From the NCBI GenBank assembly GCA_937899245.1, contig CALDKB010000048.1:124001-188000 (forward strand): a stretch of DNA of 64,000 bases, in the 5' to 3' direction. The notes under the pieces were generated by a model. The model ran no database searches, was not told where the DNA came from, and was given only the letters and a program-made list of their open reading frames with translations. Position numbers and translations under genes: made by a program. Shown here piece by piece: positions 43,894 through 52,690 of this stretch. The DNA comes from an uncultured Bacteroidales bacterium (lineage in GTDB: Bacteria > Bacteroidota > Bacteroidia > Bacteroidales > ML635J-15). Position 1 is the first letter of the stretch; each line of letters opens with the position of its first letter.

Positions 43894-45124
43894 TATTAGG
43901 AAAATATTGTCGAACTATGAGGGCGAGTATAATCCGGAAGGATGGTCGCAGCTCGAAAAGCGCCTGCCAAAGCAGACAGTGATGCAACGCTTCGGCAAGA
44001 AGATAATTGCTGGAGCTGTAGGTGCTATTGTTGTGGCTGGAATCGTCGCAGCAGTGGTTCTAATTCCTAAGAATGAAGCGAAGACAATTGAAGAGCCTTC
44101 TGATGGTCAGAAAAATACAATTGAAACAGTTCAAAATTCCAATGTTTCGGAAATTGCTGAAGTTCAGGACCAAACAACTGTTATGTCAGAAAATGAAAAT
44201 GTAACACCAACTTCTTTGCAACAGGCCGACAATGTTGTGACATCGGTTGAACAGCCTCAGCAAATTTCTTCCAAGGAAGAAGCAAACAACAATATCGTTG
44301 AGGAACAGCCACAACAGAAGTCTTCGCAGGACAATCAACAGCCAACTACAACAGCTAACACGCGAAAACCCGAACCTGCATTCAGCTATTCGTGCGATTC
44401 ATATTGTGCGCCTGCTATGGTGAAGTTTACCGCCGTAAATACTGATGCCAATACCGAAATCGTTTGGAATTTTGGTAACGGAAAGCAAGCAAGGGGAACA
44501 AGTGTCGCATACGAGTATCCTAAGAAAGGCAGTTTCACACCGACGGCTTCTGTTTATTATGGAGGTAAGCTTGAAAAAACTGTAGCGCTAAAGCAAATTG
44601 TCGTAAACAATGGTCCTGAATTTGACTTCACATGGAAAAACGACGAGAATACATATAAATTTTACACCGACAGAACAATGAACATATCGTACTCATGGGA
44701 AATAGATGGCAAGTCGTACACAAGCAAGGTCGTGGAACGTGAATTTACAAGGAATGGCAATTATCCGATAAAACTTGTGCTGACCGACAATAACGGTTGC
44801 AAGACGGAAAAGACCAAGACATTGAATGTGACGATTGCTCACTTGTTTTATGTCCCCAATGCATTTACGCCAGACGAAGGAGGTGTAAACTCAACATTTG
44901 GACCAATTGGCGAGGAGATGGATTTCAAGTCGTTTAGTTTTGGAATCACCAATGCCAAGGGGGAGACGGTTTTTACTTCAACTGATCCTGATTTGCAGTG
45001 GAACGGCAAGATGAATAATTCTGGAGCAGATGTTGACGCCGGCTTGTACTACTGGACAATAAAGACAACCGACAAGTACGGCAATTCACAGACAAAGAAA
45101 GGAACCGTTACGGTTATAAGGTAG
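43886..45124 (+). CDS. Single-pass membrane protein with PKD and gliding-motility C-terminal domains
   Basis: 412 residues from ATG 43886, overlapping the sigma gene by 8 bases. No signal peptide: a 39-residue cytoplasmic segment (IRKILSNYEGEYNPEGWSQL) precedes one membrane helix (about 40-61). Outside follow a Gln/Glu/Thr/Asn-rich linker (about 65-155), a PKD-like domain (FTAVNTDANTEIVWNFGNG, YEYPKKGSFTPT) and a gliding-motility-associated C-terminal domain (LFYVPNAFTPDEGGVN ... GLYYWTIKTTDKYGN). The short cytoplasmic part in an anti-sigma position, joined to a type IX type B sorting-like domain, suggests a sensor linking surface secretion or the cell wall to the sigma factor; this is inference. 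Confidence 0.8.
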   Translation: MNNIRKILSNYEGEYNPEGWSQLEKRLPKQTVMQRFGKKIIAGAVGAIVVAGIVAAVVLIPKNEAKTIEEPSDGQKNTIETVQNSNVSEIAEVQDQTTVMSENENVTPTSLQQADNVVTSVEQPQQISSKEEANNNIVEEQPQQKSSQDNQQPTTTANTRKPEPAFSYSCDSYCAPAMVKFTAVNTDANTEIVWNFGNGKQARGTSVAYEYPKKGSFTPTASVYYGGKLEKTVALKQIVVNNGPEFDFTWKNDENTYKFYTDRTMNISYSWEIDGKSYTSKVVEREFTRNGNYPIKLVLTDNNGCKTEKTKTLNVTIAHLFYVPNAFTPDEGGVNSTFGPIGEEMDFKSFSFGITNAKGETVFTSTDPDLQWNGKMNNSGADVDAGLYYWTIKTTDKYGNSQTKKGTVTVIR

Positions 45125-45152
45125 GCATGAGGGTAGAGTAATTATATCAGGA

Positions 45153-45182
45153 GGTCGCTGGAGAAATCTGGCGGCTTTTTTT
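45153..45182 (+). terminator. Probable terminator of the sigma operon
   Basis: GTCGC / GCGGC stem (one G-T pair) with a 12-base loop, followed by a run of T. Confidence 0.55.
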
Positions 45183-45237
45183 TATGTGTTGCTCCTTGAG
45201 TGGCATGCGAATCTATTTCTATTTCTCAAATAAATAT

Positions 45238-45245
45238 TACTTTTG
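45238..45245 (+). promoter_or_regulatory. -7 box of nadE
   Basis: TACTTTTG, 53 bases before the start. Confidence 0.55.
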
Positions 45246-45298
45246 CATTGTTTGTCGTCAATTATGGCGACGATTATAAATTATTATAAGGTACAAAA

Positions 45299-46057
45299 AT
45301 GGGAAAATATACTTTTAATGCTGAGGACGTGAAAAATCGTCTGGTTGCGTGGTTGCGCGACTGGTTTGCTGAAAATGGTAATGGATGCAATGCAGTAGTA
45401 GGAATGAGCGGTGGCAAGGACTCGACAATTGTGGCTGCTCTATGTGTAGAAGCGCTTGGCAAGGACCGTGTTATCGGCGTTTCGATGCCCGATGGTGAGC
45501 AGGGAGAAAACGATGCCGACAGAATTTGTGCTTTCCTTGGAATAAGATATATTGTTGCTCCAATAACAAATATTACGACAGGCATCAAGAATGCAATGTT
45601 TATTGACAATGGCTGCGAGGTAAAACCTGAATTCTCGAAACAGGCGGAGCAAAATATCCCGCCAAGAGCAAGAATGTTGACCTTGTATGCAATAAGTCAG
45701 TCGAACAACGGGCGAGTTGTAGGCACTTGCAATCTTTCAGAAGATGTATGTGGATATTTTACAGTTCATGGCGATGGCGCTTCTGATGTAGAACCGCTTG
45801 CTAATCTTACGGTTACCGAGGTTCGCCATATAGGTGATGCTCTTGGAGTTCCGAAGGAATGGGTTTGGAAGACTCCGGACGACGGTTTGCCACATTCATG
45901 CTCCGACGAGGAAAAACTTGGCTTTACTTATGCCGCATTGGATTTGTATCTTCGTGGACAGGAAGTTCCTGAAGCTTCGATAAAGGAAAAGATGGACGAC
46001 AGAATGAAGAAAAATGCGTTCAAGATGAAGCCGAAGGCAAAGTTTGAGTGGCAGTAG
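45299..46057 (+). CDS. nadE: NAD synthetase, ammonia-dependent type
   Basis: 252 residues. Amidates nicotinate adenine dinucleotide to NAD. PP-loop VVGMSGGKDSTIVAAL near residue 35; GTCNLSEDVCGYFTVHGDG and KTPDDGLPHSCSDEEKLGFTY in part are typical of the single-domain form. No glutaminase domain, so ammonia must be supplied from elsewhere. Confidence 0.93.
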   Translation: MGKYTFNAEDVKNRLVAWLRDWFAENGNGCNAVVGMSGGKDSTIVAALCVEALGKDRVIGVSMPDGEQGENDADRICAFLGIRYIVAPITNITTGIKNAMFIDNGCEVKPEFSKQAEQNIPPRARMLTLYAISQSNNGRVVGTCNLSEDVCGYFTVHGDGASDVEPLANLTVTEVRHIGDALGVPKEWVWKTPDDGLPHSCSDEEKLGFTYAALDLYLRGQEVPEASIKEKMDDRMKKNAFKMKPKAKFEWQ

Positions 46058-46117
46058 AACGGTAAAGGGTTGATGGTGAAAACATAAAGCAATTGTAACA
46101 CGCACAAGAACCTGTTT

Positions 46118-46155
46118 CAAACAATATCAAACAATATCAAACAATATCAAACAAC
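46118..46155 (+). repeat. Short tandem repeat upstream of gltX
   Basis: Nearly four copies of the 10-base unit CAAACAATAT end about 6 bases before the gltX -7 box. One unit is close to one helical turn, so the copies lie on one face of the DNA in the promoter's upstream half. Confidence 0.85.
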
Positions 46156-46160
46156 TTCCT

Positions 46161-46168
46161 TATCTTTG
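46161..46168 (+). promoter_or_regulatory. -7 box of gltX
   Basis: TATCTTTG, 21 bases before the start. Confidence 0.65.
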
Positions 46169-46189
46169 CACCCGTAAAAAAATAATATT

Positions 46190-47689
46190 ATGGTAAGAGT
46201 AAGATTTGCACCGAGTCCAACAGGACCGCTTCATATTGGTGGTGTTAGAACCGCTTTGTACAACTATTTGTTCGCCAAGCACAATGGTGGCGAAATGATC
46301 TTGAGAATCGAGGATACCGACCAGACACGCTACGTGGAAGGTGCCGAAGAATATATTATGAATTCGCTCGAATGGTGCGGAATGAAGTTCGATGAGGGTA
46401 TCCGCGAAGGTGGAAAATTCGGCCCATACCGTCAGAGCGATCGCAAGGACATTTATGCAAAATACGCACAGCAGCTAATCGACAACGGAAGCGTTTATAT
46501 GGCTTTCGATACTCCAGAAGAACTAAACGAACTCCGCGCTGCTGCAGAAAAGGAAGGTAAGACTTTCATTTACAATTTCTCCACTCGCGGCAGTTTGCGC
46601 AATAGCTTGTCGTTGAGCAAGGAAGAAGTTGACGAATTGATAAAGAACGGAACTCCATACGTACTTCGTTTCAAGGTTCCGGAAAATCGTATTCTCGAAA
46701 CTCACGACGAAATCCGTGGCGACATCACCTTCAATACCAAGGAAATGGACGACAAGGTGCTGATGAAGACCGACGGTTTGCCAACATATCACCTTGCAAA
46801 TATCGTCGACGACCATCTGATGGAGATCACTCACGTTATTCGTGGTGAGGAATGGTTGCCATCGTTGCCGTTGCACATATTGTTGTACGAAGCTTTTGGC
46901 TGGGAACATCCAAAATTTGCTCACCTTCCGTTAATTCTTAAGCCAAGCGGAAAGGGTAAGTTAAGCAAGAGGGACGGCGATCAGCTTGGTTTCCCTGTGT
47001 TCCCTATGCAGTTCAACAACAACGGCGAAATGTGCAAGGGTTATAAGGAAGACGGCTATTTCCCTGAGGCATTCATCAATATGCTTGCTCTTTTGGGCTG
47101 GAATCCGGGAACCGACCAGGAAATTTTCTCTATGGACGAACTTATTAAGGAATTCACAATCGAGCGCGTAGGAAAGAGCGGAAGCCGTTTTGATCCCGAC
47201 AAGACAAAATGGTTCAACCACCAGTATATCCTGAAGAAATCAGCCAAAGATGTTGCCGAACTTTTCCGCAAGGACCTTGACGCACGCGGAATCGACTATT
47301 CAAAGTATGACATCGTTCGCATTTGTGAACTTATGAAGGAAAGAATTTCGTTCATCCACGAAATGTGGGATGAAACACGCTTCTTCTTCGAGACTCCGAC
47401 CCAGTTTGACGAGAAATTCAAGAAAAAAGCATGCAAGGAAGACACTGCCGAAGTTATGACTACTTTAGTTTCAATTTTGGAAAAATGCGAAAGCTTCGAC
47501 CCGCACACTACCGAAGAGGCAGTAAAGACTTGGATTGAAGGCAACGAATGGGGCTTCGGCAAGGTAATGTCGCCTTTCCGTCTGGCAATCGTTGGCGAAG
47601 GCAAGGGCCCGAGCGTTTTCGATATGATTGAAGTTATCGGCAAGGAAGAAACCTTGAAGAGAATAAAGAACCTGATTGCTGTATTGTAG
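46190..47689 (+). CDS. gltX: Glutamyl-tRNA synthetase
   Basis: 499 residues. Charges tRNA-Glu. HIGH motif in PSPTGPLHIGGVRTALYNYL and KLSKRDGD as the KMSKS motif; C-terminal helical anticodon domain. Own promoter and a strong terminator. Confidence 0.96.
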   Translation: MVRVRFAPSPTGPLHIGGVRTALYNYLFAKHNGGEMILRIEDTDQTRYVEGAEEYIMNSLEWCGMKFDEGIREGGKFGPYRQSDRKDIYAKYAQQLIDNGSVYMAFDTPEELNELRAAAEKEGKTFIYNFSTRGSLRNSLSLSKEEVDELIKNGTPYVLRFKVPENRILETHDEIRGDITFNTKEMDDKVLMKTDGLPTYHLANIVDDHLMEITHVIRGEEWLPSLPLHILLYEAFGWEHPKFAHLPLILKPSGKGKLSKRDGDQLGFPVFPMQFNNNGEMCKGYKEDGYFPEAFINMLALLGWNPGTDQEIFSMDELIKEFTIERVGKSGSRFDPDKTKWFNHQYILKKSAKDVAELFRKDLDARGIDYSKYDIVRICELMKERISFIHEMWDETRFFFETPTQFDEKFKKKACKEDTAEVMTTLVSILEKCESFDPHTTEEAVKTWIEGNEWGFGKVMSPFRLAIVGEGKGPSVFDMIEVIGKEETLKRIKNLIAVL

Positions 47690-47714
47690 CGGCAAGTTAA
47701 CAGACAAATACAAA

Positions 47715-47760
47715 ATATCCTTCGTCTCTTCATCTTGAGACGAAGGATATTTTTTTTGTA
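47715..47760 (+). terminator. Terminator of gltX
   Basis: Perfect 14-bp stem ATATCCTTCGTCTC / GAGACGAAGGATAT with an 8-base loop and a run of eight T. Confidence 0.92.
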
Positions 47761-47844
47761 TATCTGCTATTTACGTTGAAGATTTTGGCTGGTTAGATAA
47801 TGAGAACAAAAAAAACGCTGCAAATCATTTGATTCACAGCGTTC

Positions 47845-47936
<92 letters not shown>

Positions 47937-48078
47937 AGTCGTGGGTTTTCGTTTACCAAAAACGCGGTTGCAAAGATATATAATATTTCGGTTATGACAA
48001 ATATTATTTCTTAAAATATTTTTTTTTGTCGGAAAGACTATTTTGTTTTAAAACATAAATGTCAATTGAAAATTTTTT

Positions 48079-48086
48079 TATCTTTG
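48079..48086 (+). promoter_or_regulatory. -7 box of the lipoprotein-pckA unit
   Basis: TATCTTTG, 24 bases before ATG 48111. Confidence 0.6.
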
Positions 48087-48110
48087 CCTTTTGCGAAAAA
48101 ACTTAAAATT

Positions 48111-48989
48111 ATGAGTCGAAAAATTTTCTCTTTGCTAATCTTGGCTTTGGGCTTTGTCGCCCTGCTGTCGTCGTGTGGCGGTACAAGTAGTGGAAAGACC
48201 AACTATGTGTCGATGTACGCCCTCGTAAACGGTTCAAACTGGCGTAGCGCCGAACCAACGGCAATAGTTAGCGACCATAAGATAAAAATTAATGGAACTT
48301 CGGCCAACGGACAGACGATAATTATTACGCTGAACGATGCGCAGCTTGGCGAATACACGTTCTCGTCGACAAATGGAAGTTATGCCGAGTTTATTCCTAA
48401 TCTTGTTTCGGGCACCGATCGTTTTTCAACCCTTACAACCGAGTCGGGCAGTGGTTTCGTAAGACTTTCATCGCTTAACGAGGAAACAATGACCCTCGGT
48501 GGTGAATTCTATTTCAAGGCCTTCAAGGCCGACGGTTCCGAAAGGTCGGTAACTGAAGGAAAGTTTACAAATGTGCCTTTTACTCACTACAATCTTACCG
48601 AGGATGACTATACAAATGTCTTTAAATTCACATACAACGGACAGGAATGGAACGCAAAGGACATTTCGGCTACAAAGACAGATACGGCCATGGTTGTAAA
48701 GGGCGACTGCGACAGAAACGATGCTTGGCAGGGTATTACCTTGCAGATGCCTCCAGATATCACTGCCGGAGTTCATTATTTCGGTGCCGATGTCTCAGGT
48801 GTATTCCAGTCGGGTTTCTACTCTTTCCCAGCTACGGCAGGAGCTGTTACTATTACAGAAAACAACAGCCTGAGCAAAGTCATAAAAGGAACATTTTTCT
48901 TCAACTATAGGGATAACAACAATGCGGTACAGTCGGTTTCGGAAGGTTTCTTCGACATAAAGTTCACCGACGAGACCGTAGTAGAATAA
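48111..48989 (+). CDS. Hypothetical lipoprotein upstream of pckA
   Basis: 292 residues from ATG 48111, which gives a clean lipobox (VALLSSC-GGT). The mature protein seems to be two similar halves, each starting with an N-G-(S/Q)-(N/E)-W segment (ALVNGSNWRSAEP; FTYNGQEWNAKD) and ending in TEGKFTNVPF / SEGFFDIKF. Such a duplicated beta-sandwich is common in Bacteroidota lipoproteins of unknown function. pckA starts 31 bases later without a separate promoter box. Confidence 0.7.
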   Translation: MSRKIFSLLILALGFVALLSSCGGTSSGKTNYVSMYALVNGSNWRSAEPTAIVSDHKIKINGTSANGQTIIITLNDAQLGEYTFSSTNGSYAEFIPNLVSGTDRFSTLTTESGSGFVRLSSLNEETMTLGGEFYFKAFKADGSERSVTEGKFTNVPFTHYNLTEDDYTNVFKFTYNGQEWNAKDISATKTDTAMVVKGDCDRNDAWQGITLQMPPDITAGVHYFGADVSGVFQSGFYSFPATAGAVTITENNSLSKVIKGTFFFNYRDNNNAVQSVSEGFFDIKFTDETVVE

Positions 48990-49020
48990 ATCGAAAACAA
49001 TTTAAATTTTATTTCATAAT

Positions 49021-50634
49021 ATGAACGAAAAAATTTTGAAAGACCTTGCCAAGATTGGCATTACAGGAGTAAAAAAGCTTCATTATAATCCTTCATACGA
49101 GGAATTGTTTGAACTCGAAATGGACAAGTCGCTCGAAGGATACGACAAAGGTCAGCTTACAGAACTAGATGCAGTAAACGTAATGACAGGCATCTACACA
49201 GGCCGTTCGCCTAAGGATAAGTTCATCGTAATGGACGAAAATTCAAAGGACACAGTATGGTGGACAACCGATGAATATAAGAACGACAATCACGTTTGTT
49301 CGCAGTCGACTTGGGAAACCGTTAAGCAACTTGCTAAAAAACAGCTTTGCGACAAGGAATTGTTCGTAGTTGATGCTTTCTGCGGTGCAAACAAGGATAC
49401 TCGCATGAATGTTCGTTTTATCATGGAAGTTGCATGGCAAGCACATTTCGTACGCAATATGTTCATTAAGCCGACAGAAGAAGAATTGAAGACTTTCGAG
49501 CCTACATTCACTGTTTACACTGCTTCAAAGGCTAAGGTTGAAAACTACAGGGAACTCGGACTTAACAGCGAAACTGCTGTCGTTTTCAACATCACCAGTC
49601 GCGAACAGGTAATTCTTAATACTTGGTATGGCGGTGAAATGAAGAAGGGTATGTTCTCGATGATGAACTACTACTTGCCGCTTCACGGTATTGCTGCTAT
49701 GCACTGTTCGGCAAATACCGACATGCAGGGCAAGCACACTGCAATCTTTTTCGGTTTGAGCGGAACTGGAAAGACCACCCTTTCTACCGATCCTAAGCGT
49801 TTGCTTATCGGCGACGACGAACACGGCTGGGATGACGATGGCGTATTCAACTTCGAAGGCGGTTGCTATGCTAAGGTTATCAACCTTGACAAGGACAGTG
49901 AACCGGACATCTACAATGCAATCCGTCGCAACGCACTTCTCGAGAATGTAACAGTTGACGAAAATGGAAAGATCAATTTCGCCGACAAGAGCGTTACTGA
50001 AAATACCCGCGTAAGCTATCCGATCGACCATATCGAAAAGATTGTTCGTCCGGTAAGCGCAGCTCCAGCAGCTGAAAATGTAATTTTCCTTTCTGCTGAT
50101 GCATTCGGAGTGCTTCCTCCAGTTTCAATTCTTACACCAGAACAGTGCAAGTACTATTTCTTGAGCGGTTTTACTGCTAAATTGGCAGGTACAGAACGTG
50201 GTATTACAGAACCAACTCCAACTTTCAGCGCATGTTTCGGACAGGCATTCCTCGAATTGCACCCTACAAAGTATGCTGAGGAATTGGTAAAGCGCATGGA
50301 AAAGAGCAATGCCAAGGCATATTTGGTAAATACCGGCTGGAATGGAACAGGTAAGCGTATTTCGATTAGAGATACTCGTGGAATCATCGATGCTATCCTC
50401 AATGGTTCTATTCTTTCTGCTCCAACAAAGAAGATTCCGTATTTCGACTTGGAGGTTCCAACCGAATTGCCAGGTGTTGACACCAAGATCCTTGATCCAC
50501 GCGACACTTACGCACAGGCAAGCGAATGGGATGCAAAGGCACGCGACCTTGCTCAGCGCTTCATCAAGAACTTCGTTAAGTTCACAAGCAACGAAGCTGG
50601 CAAGAAGTTGGTTGATGCTGGCCCAAAGCTATAG
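49021..50634 (+). CDS. pckA: Phosphoenolpyruvate carboxykinase (ATP)
   Basis: 537 residues, normal length. Interconverts oxaloacetate + ATP and PEP + CO2 + ADP; in anaerobic Bacteroidota it commonly runs toward oxaloacetate for succinate formation. P-loop GLSGTGKTTLS (residues 245-252), GDDEHGWDDDGVFNFEGG and GRSPKDKFIV are the kinase-1a, metal-binding and substrate motifs. Codon bias (AAG, GGC, TTC) suggests high expression. Confidence 0.96.
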   Translation: MNEKILKDLAKIGITGVKKLHYNPSYEELFELEMDKSLEGYDKGQLTELDAVNVMTGIYTGRSPKDKFIVMDENSKDTVWWTTDEYKNDNHVCSQSTWETVKQLAKKQLCDKELFVVDAFCGANKDTRMNVRFIMEVAWQAHFVRNMFIKPTEEELKTFEPTFTVYTASKAKVENYRELGLNSETAVVFNITSREQVILNTWYGGEMKKGMFSMMNYYLPLHGIAAMHCSANTDMQGKHTAIFFGLSGTGKTTLSTDPKRLLIGDDEHGWDDDGVFNFEGGCYAKVINLDKDSEPDIYNAIRRNALLENVTVDENGKINFADKSVTENTRVSYPIDHIEKIVRPVSAAPAAENVIFLSADAFGVLPPVSILTPEQCKYYFLSGFTAKLAGTERGITEPTPTFSACFGQAFLELHPTKYAEELVKRMEKSNAKAYLVNTGWNGTGKRISIRDTRGIIDAILNGSILSAPTKKIPYFDLEVPTELPGVDTKILDPRDTYAQASEWDAKARDLAQRFIKNFVKFTSNEAGKKLVDAGPKL

Positions 50635-50660
50635 GCAAGAATAAAAATTGCATATAATAA

Positions 50661-50725
50661 AAGTTTCCCTCTTCCGTCATCCTGAACTTGATTCAGGGTC
50701 TGAAAAAAGAGGGAAACTTTTTTGT
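50661..50725. terminator. Bidirectional terminator with nested hairpin
   Basis: Outer stem AAGTTTCCCTCTT / AAGAGGGAAACTT (50661-50673 with 50707-50719) and an inner hairpin CCTGAACTTGATTCAGG. Serves pckA and the convergent transketolase gene. The inner part resembles a dispersed intergenic repeat known from many bacteria. Confidence 0.88.
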
Positions 50726-50751
50726 TGTATAATTCTCGAATTTTCGAATCC

Positions 50752-51561
50752 TCAAATCTTTATAAATCTATCTCTTTCTTCCTTATTTGGCGCTTTGCCG
50801 TGCCACTTGTAGTCGCCTTCGATTTCTGGAACTCCCTTGCCCATGGTTGTGTTGGCGATGAGGACTTTCGGCTTGTCGCCGGCCATACTTTCGAAAGTCT
50901 TTATTAGTTCTGCAATATTGTTGCCATCACATTCGTAAACATCCCAGCCGAAAGATGTCCATTTTTCGTGCAGAGGTTCAAGTCCCATGACTTTTTCGTT
51001 AGGCCCGTCAATCTGCAGGCGGTTGCGGTCGACAATAGCAATAATGTTGCTAAGCTTGTGGTGTGCTGCGCTCATTGCTGCTTCCCAAACCTGACCTTCC
51101 TGAATTTCACCATCGCCACAGACGCAGAAAATCTTTCTGTCGGTTCCATCCACTTTGTCGGCAAGAGCCATACCAATGCAAACAGAAAGTCCTTGTCCCA
51201 GCGAACCCGATGCCGATTCCACGCCTGGTAGTCCGGATGCTAGTGATGGATGTCCCTGTAGGCGGCCGCCAATTTTGCGGAGAGTCATAAGTTCTTCCTT
51301 TGGAAAATATCCGGCATTTGCAAGCGTGGCGTACAAAACAGGTGCGGTATGTCCAATTGAAAGGATTAATTTGTCGCGTTCGGGCATATTCGGGTTCTTC
51401 GGGTCGTGCTTCATTACATGGAAATACAGCACGGCGAATATGTCGGCCAGGTCCAACGAACCGCCGATATGTCCAGAACCTGCTTCGCAAAGCGAATTGA
51501 TAATATCGTTGCGTATTTCGTGGGCCAGATTTTCAAGCCTTGATATCTCGTCTGTAAACAT
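50752..51561 (-). CDS. Transketolase N-terminal half
   Basis: 269 residues. Only the thiamine diphosphate-binding half: GHIGGSLDLADIF, ASGSLGQGLSVCIGMALADK, and the cofactor motif GDGEIQEGQVWEAAMSA with VDRNRLQIDG. In split transketolases the C-terminal (pyrimidine) half is normally the next gene. Here the gene is followed by a terminator and preceded by an unrelated SPOR-like gene, so the partner must be elsewhere. It would act in the pentose phosphate pathway or on a related sugar. Confidence 0.88.
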   Translation of the reverse strand: MFTDEISRLENLAHEIRNDIINSLCEAGSGHIGGSLDLADIFAVLYFHVMKHDPKNPNMPERDKLILSIGHTAPVLYATLANAGYFPKEELMTLRKIGGRLQGHPSLASGLPGVESASGSLGQGLSVCIGMALADKVDGTDRKIFCVCGDGEIQEGQVWEAAMSAAHHKLSNIIAIVDRNRLQIDGPNEKVMGLEPLHEKWTSFGWDVYECDGNNIAELIKTFESMAGDKPKVLIANTTMGKGVPEIEGDYKWHGKAPNKEERDRFIKI

Positions 51562-51998
51562 TAGTGCTTTGGGTATTTTATGTTGGTCTTGATGACGTAT
51601 GCTTCTGGATACTTGGCAATAAGTTCCTTCATAAGTGCCAAAGCCTCAAATCTTGTCATGAAGTCGCCGACATGAACTTCGAAGTTCGGCTCGATGAAAG
51701 TAACGTATGCTTCATTCTTTTCGTTGCTGCATTCGGTTTTAATGGAATATGCCTGCGAGCGGGAATTCTGCTTGTTCTGGGCAAAAACCTTAACCCGGTA
51801 TCCCGGAAAACCTTCGCGTTTGGCATTCAGTCCCGAACTTATTCCCATGAATCGCTTTATGGACGAGCTCTGCGAAATTTGCACTTTGCCGTTGTATGTC
51901 GAATCGTTGAAATATTTTATTTCCCTAGCAGTAATTTCCTGTCCAAGCATGGACAGCGAGCAAAAAACAGCTACTAATAATATGATGATAGTTCTCAT
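51561..51998 (-). CDS. Exported SPOR-like protein
   Basis: 145 residues with signal peptide (VFCSLSMLGQ). The C-terminal 75 residues read like a SPOR domain: FPGYRVKVFAQNKQNSRSQAYSI, EAYVTFIEPNFEVHVGDFMTRFEALALMKEL in part, AYVIKTNI. SPOR domains bind denuded glycan strands of peptidoglycan. Stop overlaps the transketolase start by one base. Confidence 0.78.
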   Translation of the reverse strand: MRTIIILLVAVFCSLSMLGQEITAREIKYFNDSTYNGKVQISQSSSIKRFMGISSGLNAKREGFPGYRVKVFAQNKQNSRSQAYSIKTECSNEKNEAYVTFIEPNFEVHVGDFMTRFEALALMKELIAKYPEAYVIKTNIKYPKH

Positions 51999-52014
51999 TC
52001 GAAATGATTTTTTG

Positions 52015-52022
52015 CAAAGGTA
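52015..52022 (-). promoter_or_regulatory. -7 box of the SPOR-transketolase operon
   Basis: TACCTTTG on the minus strand, 16 bases before the start, directly abutting the stop codon of the LEA-type gene. Confidence 0.6.
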
Positions 52023-52487
52023 TTAAAAAAGTTTTAGTTTGCTTATATTCTCCTGATGTTCAACCTTTATTTTTTTAGATATTATGAACTTCGACGCCTT
52101 GACATATCCGCTGAGCTTCAAAGTTGGGCTTCCTTGCAGAATGGCGCTTTTCAGGGCCAAAGGGTCCTTTACAATCTCCTTGAATGATGCTTCGTAGTTG
52201 ATTGTATATGCATCGTTCGAGTTAGGCTTGATATGAATGCGCTCGTGCTTGTTTAGGCTTCCGATTGAAATGCCGTTAAGGTAGATGTCGAGTTTCGCCT
52301 TGTTGATGTTGAACCCCAAATTATTAGGATTGTTGACAGGAATTTTTCCGCTAATCTTGATTCCATTTAGGCTGATGTTGTCGACTTTAACGTCCTGCGG
52401 CTTGCCGACGCTAATTTCCTGAAGTGTGCATGAGCTGAAGCTAATTGTTGCTGCGATTATAAGCAGAAAGATTGTCCTTATTTTCAT
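52023..52487 (-). CDS. LEA type 2 family lipoprotein
   Basis: 154 residues from ATG 52487, which gives lipobox ISFSSC-TLQ; an upstream in-frame ATG would destroy the signal. The mature part (VDNISLNGIKISGKIPVNNPN, LDIYLNGISIGSL) is the water-stress/LEA-2 beta-sandwich with the NPN motif. Function in bacteria unknown. Confidence 0.82.
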   Translation of the reverse strand: MKIRTIFLLIIAATISFSSCTLQEISVGKPQDVKVDNISLNGIKISGKIPVNNPNNLGFNINKAKLDIYLNGISIGSLNKHERIHIKPNSNDAYTINYEASFKEIVKDPLALKSAILQGSPTLKLSGYVKASKFIISKKIKVEHQENISKLKLF

Positions 52488-52504
52488 TGAGTAAAAATTT
52501 GTGG

Positions 52505-52512
52505 CAAATTTA
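52505..52512 (-). promoter_or_regulatory. -7 box of the LEA-type gene
   Basis: TAAATTTG on the minus strand, 17 bases before ATG 52487; supports that start. Confidence 0.6.
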
Positions 52513-52634
52513 ATAATAATTGGCGGCGACTTAATTTTTGCCGTATAAAAATGCTTGTTTGTTATTGTGTTGATAATCATGTATTTGGTGCTAATTTGTA
52601 AAATTTATCTATTGAATTGTTAAAATATCTTATG

Positions 52635-52642
52635 TAAATTTG
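52635..52642 (+). promoter_or_regulatory. -7 box of the bactofilin operon
   Basis: TAAATTTG, 48 bases before the start. Confidence 0.55.
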
Positions 52643-52690
52643 TAAAATTGCAAGCGATAAAATAATTTTGAAAATCAAAAAAATAGGAAT

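Noticed and set aside
46118..46155. Possible CRISPR-like array
   Set aside because: Only four 10-base units without spacers; a simple tandem repeat. No cas genes in the window.
49525..50031. 168-codon minus-strand frame inside pckA
   Set aside because: Antisense to the conserved kinase core of pckA; no start signals.
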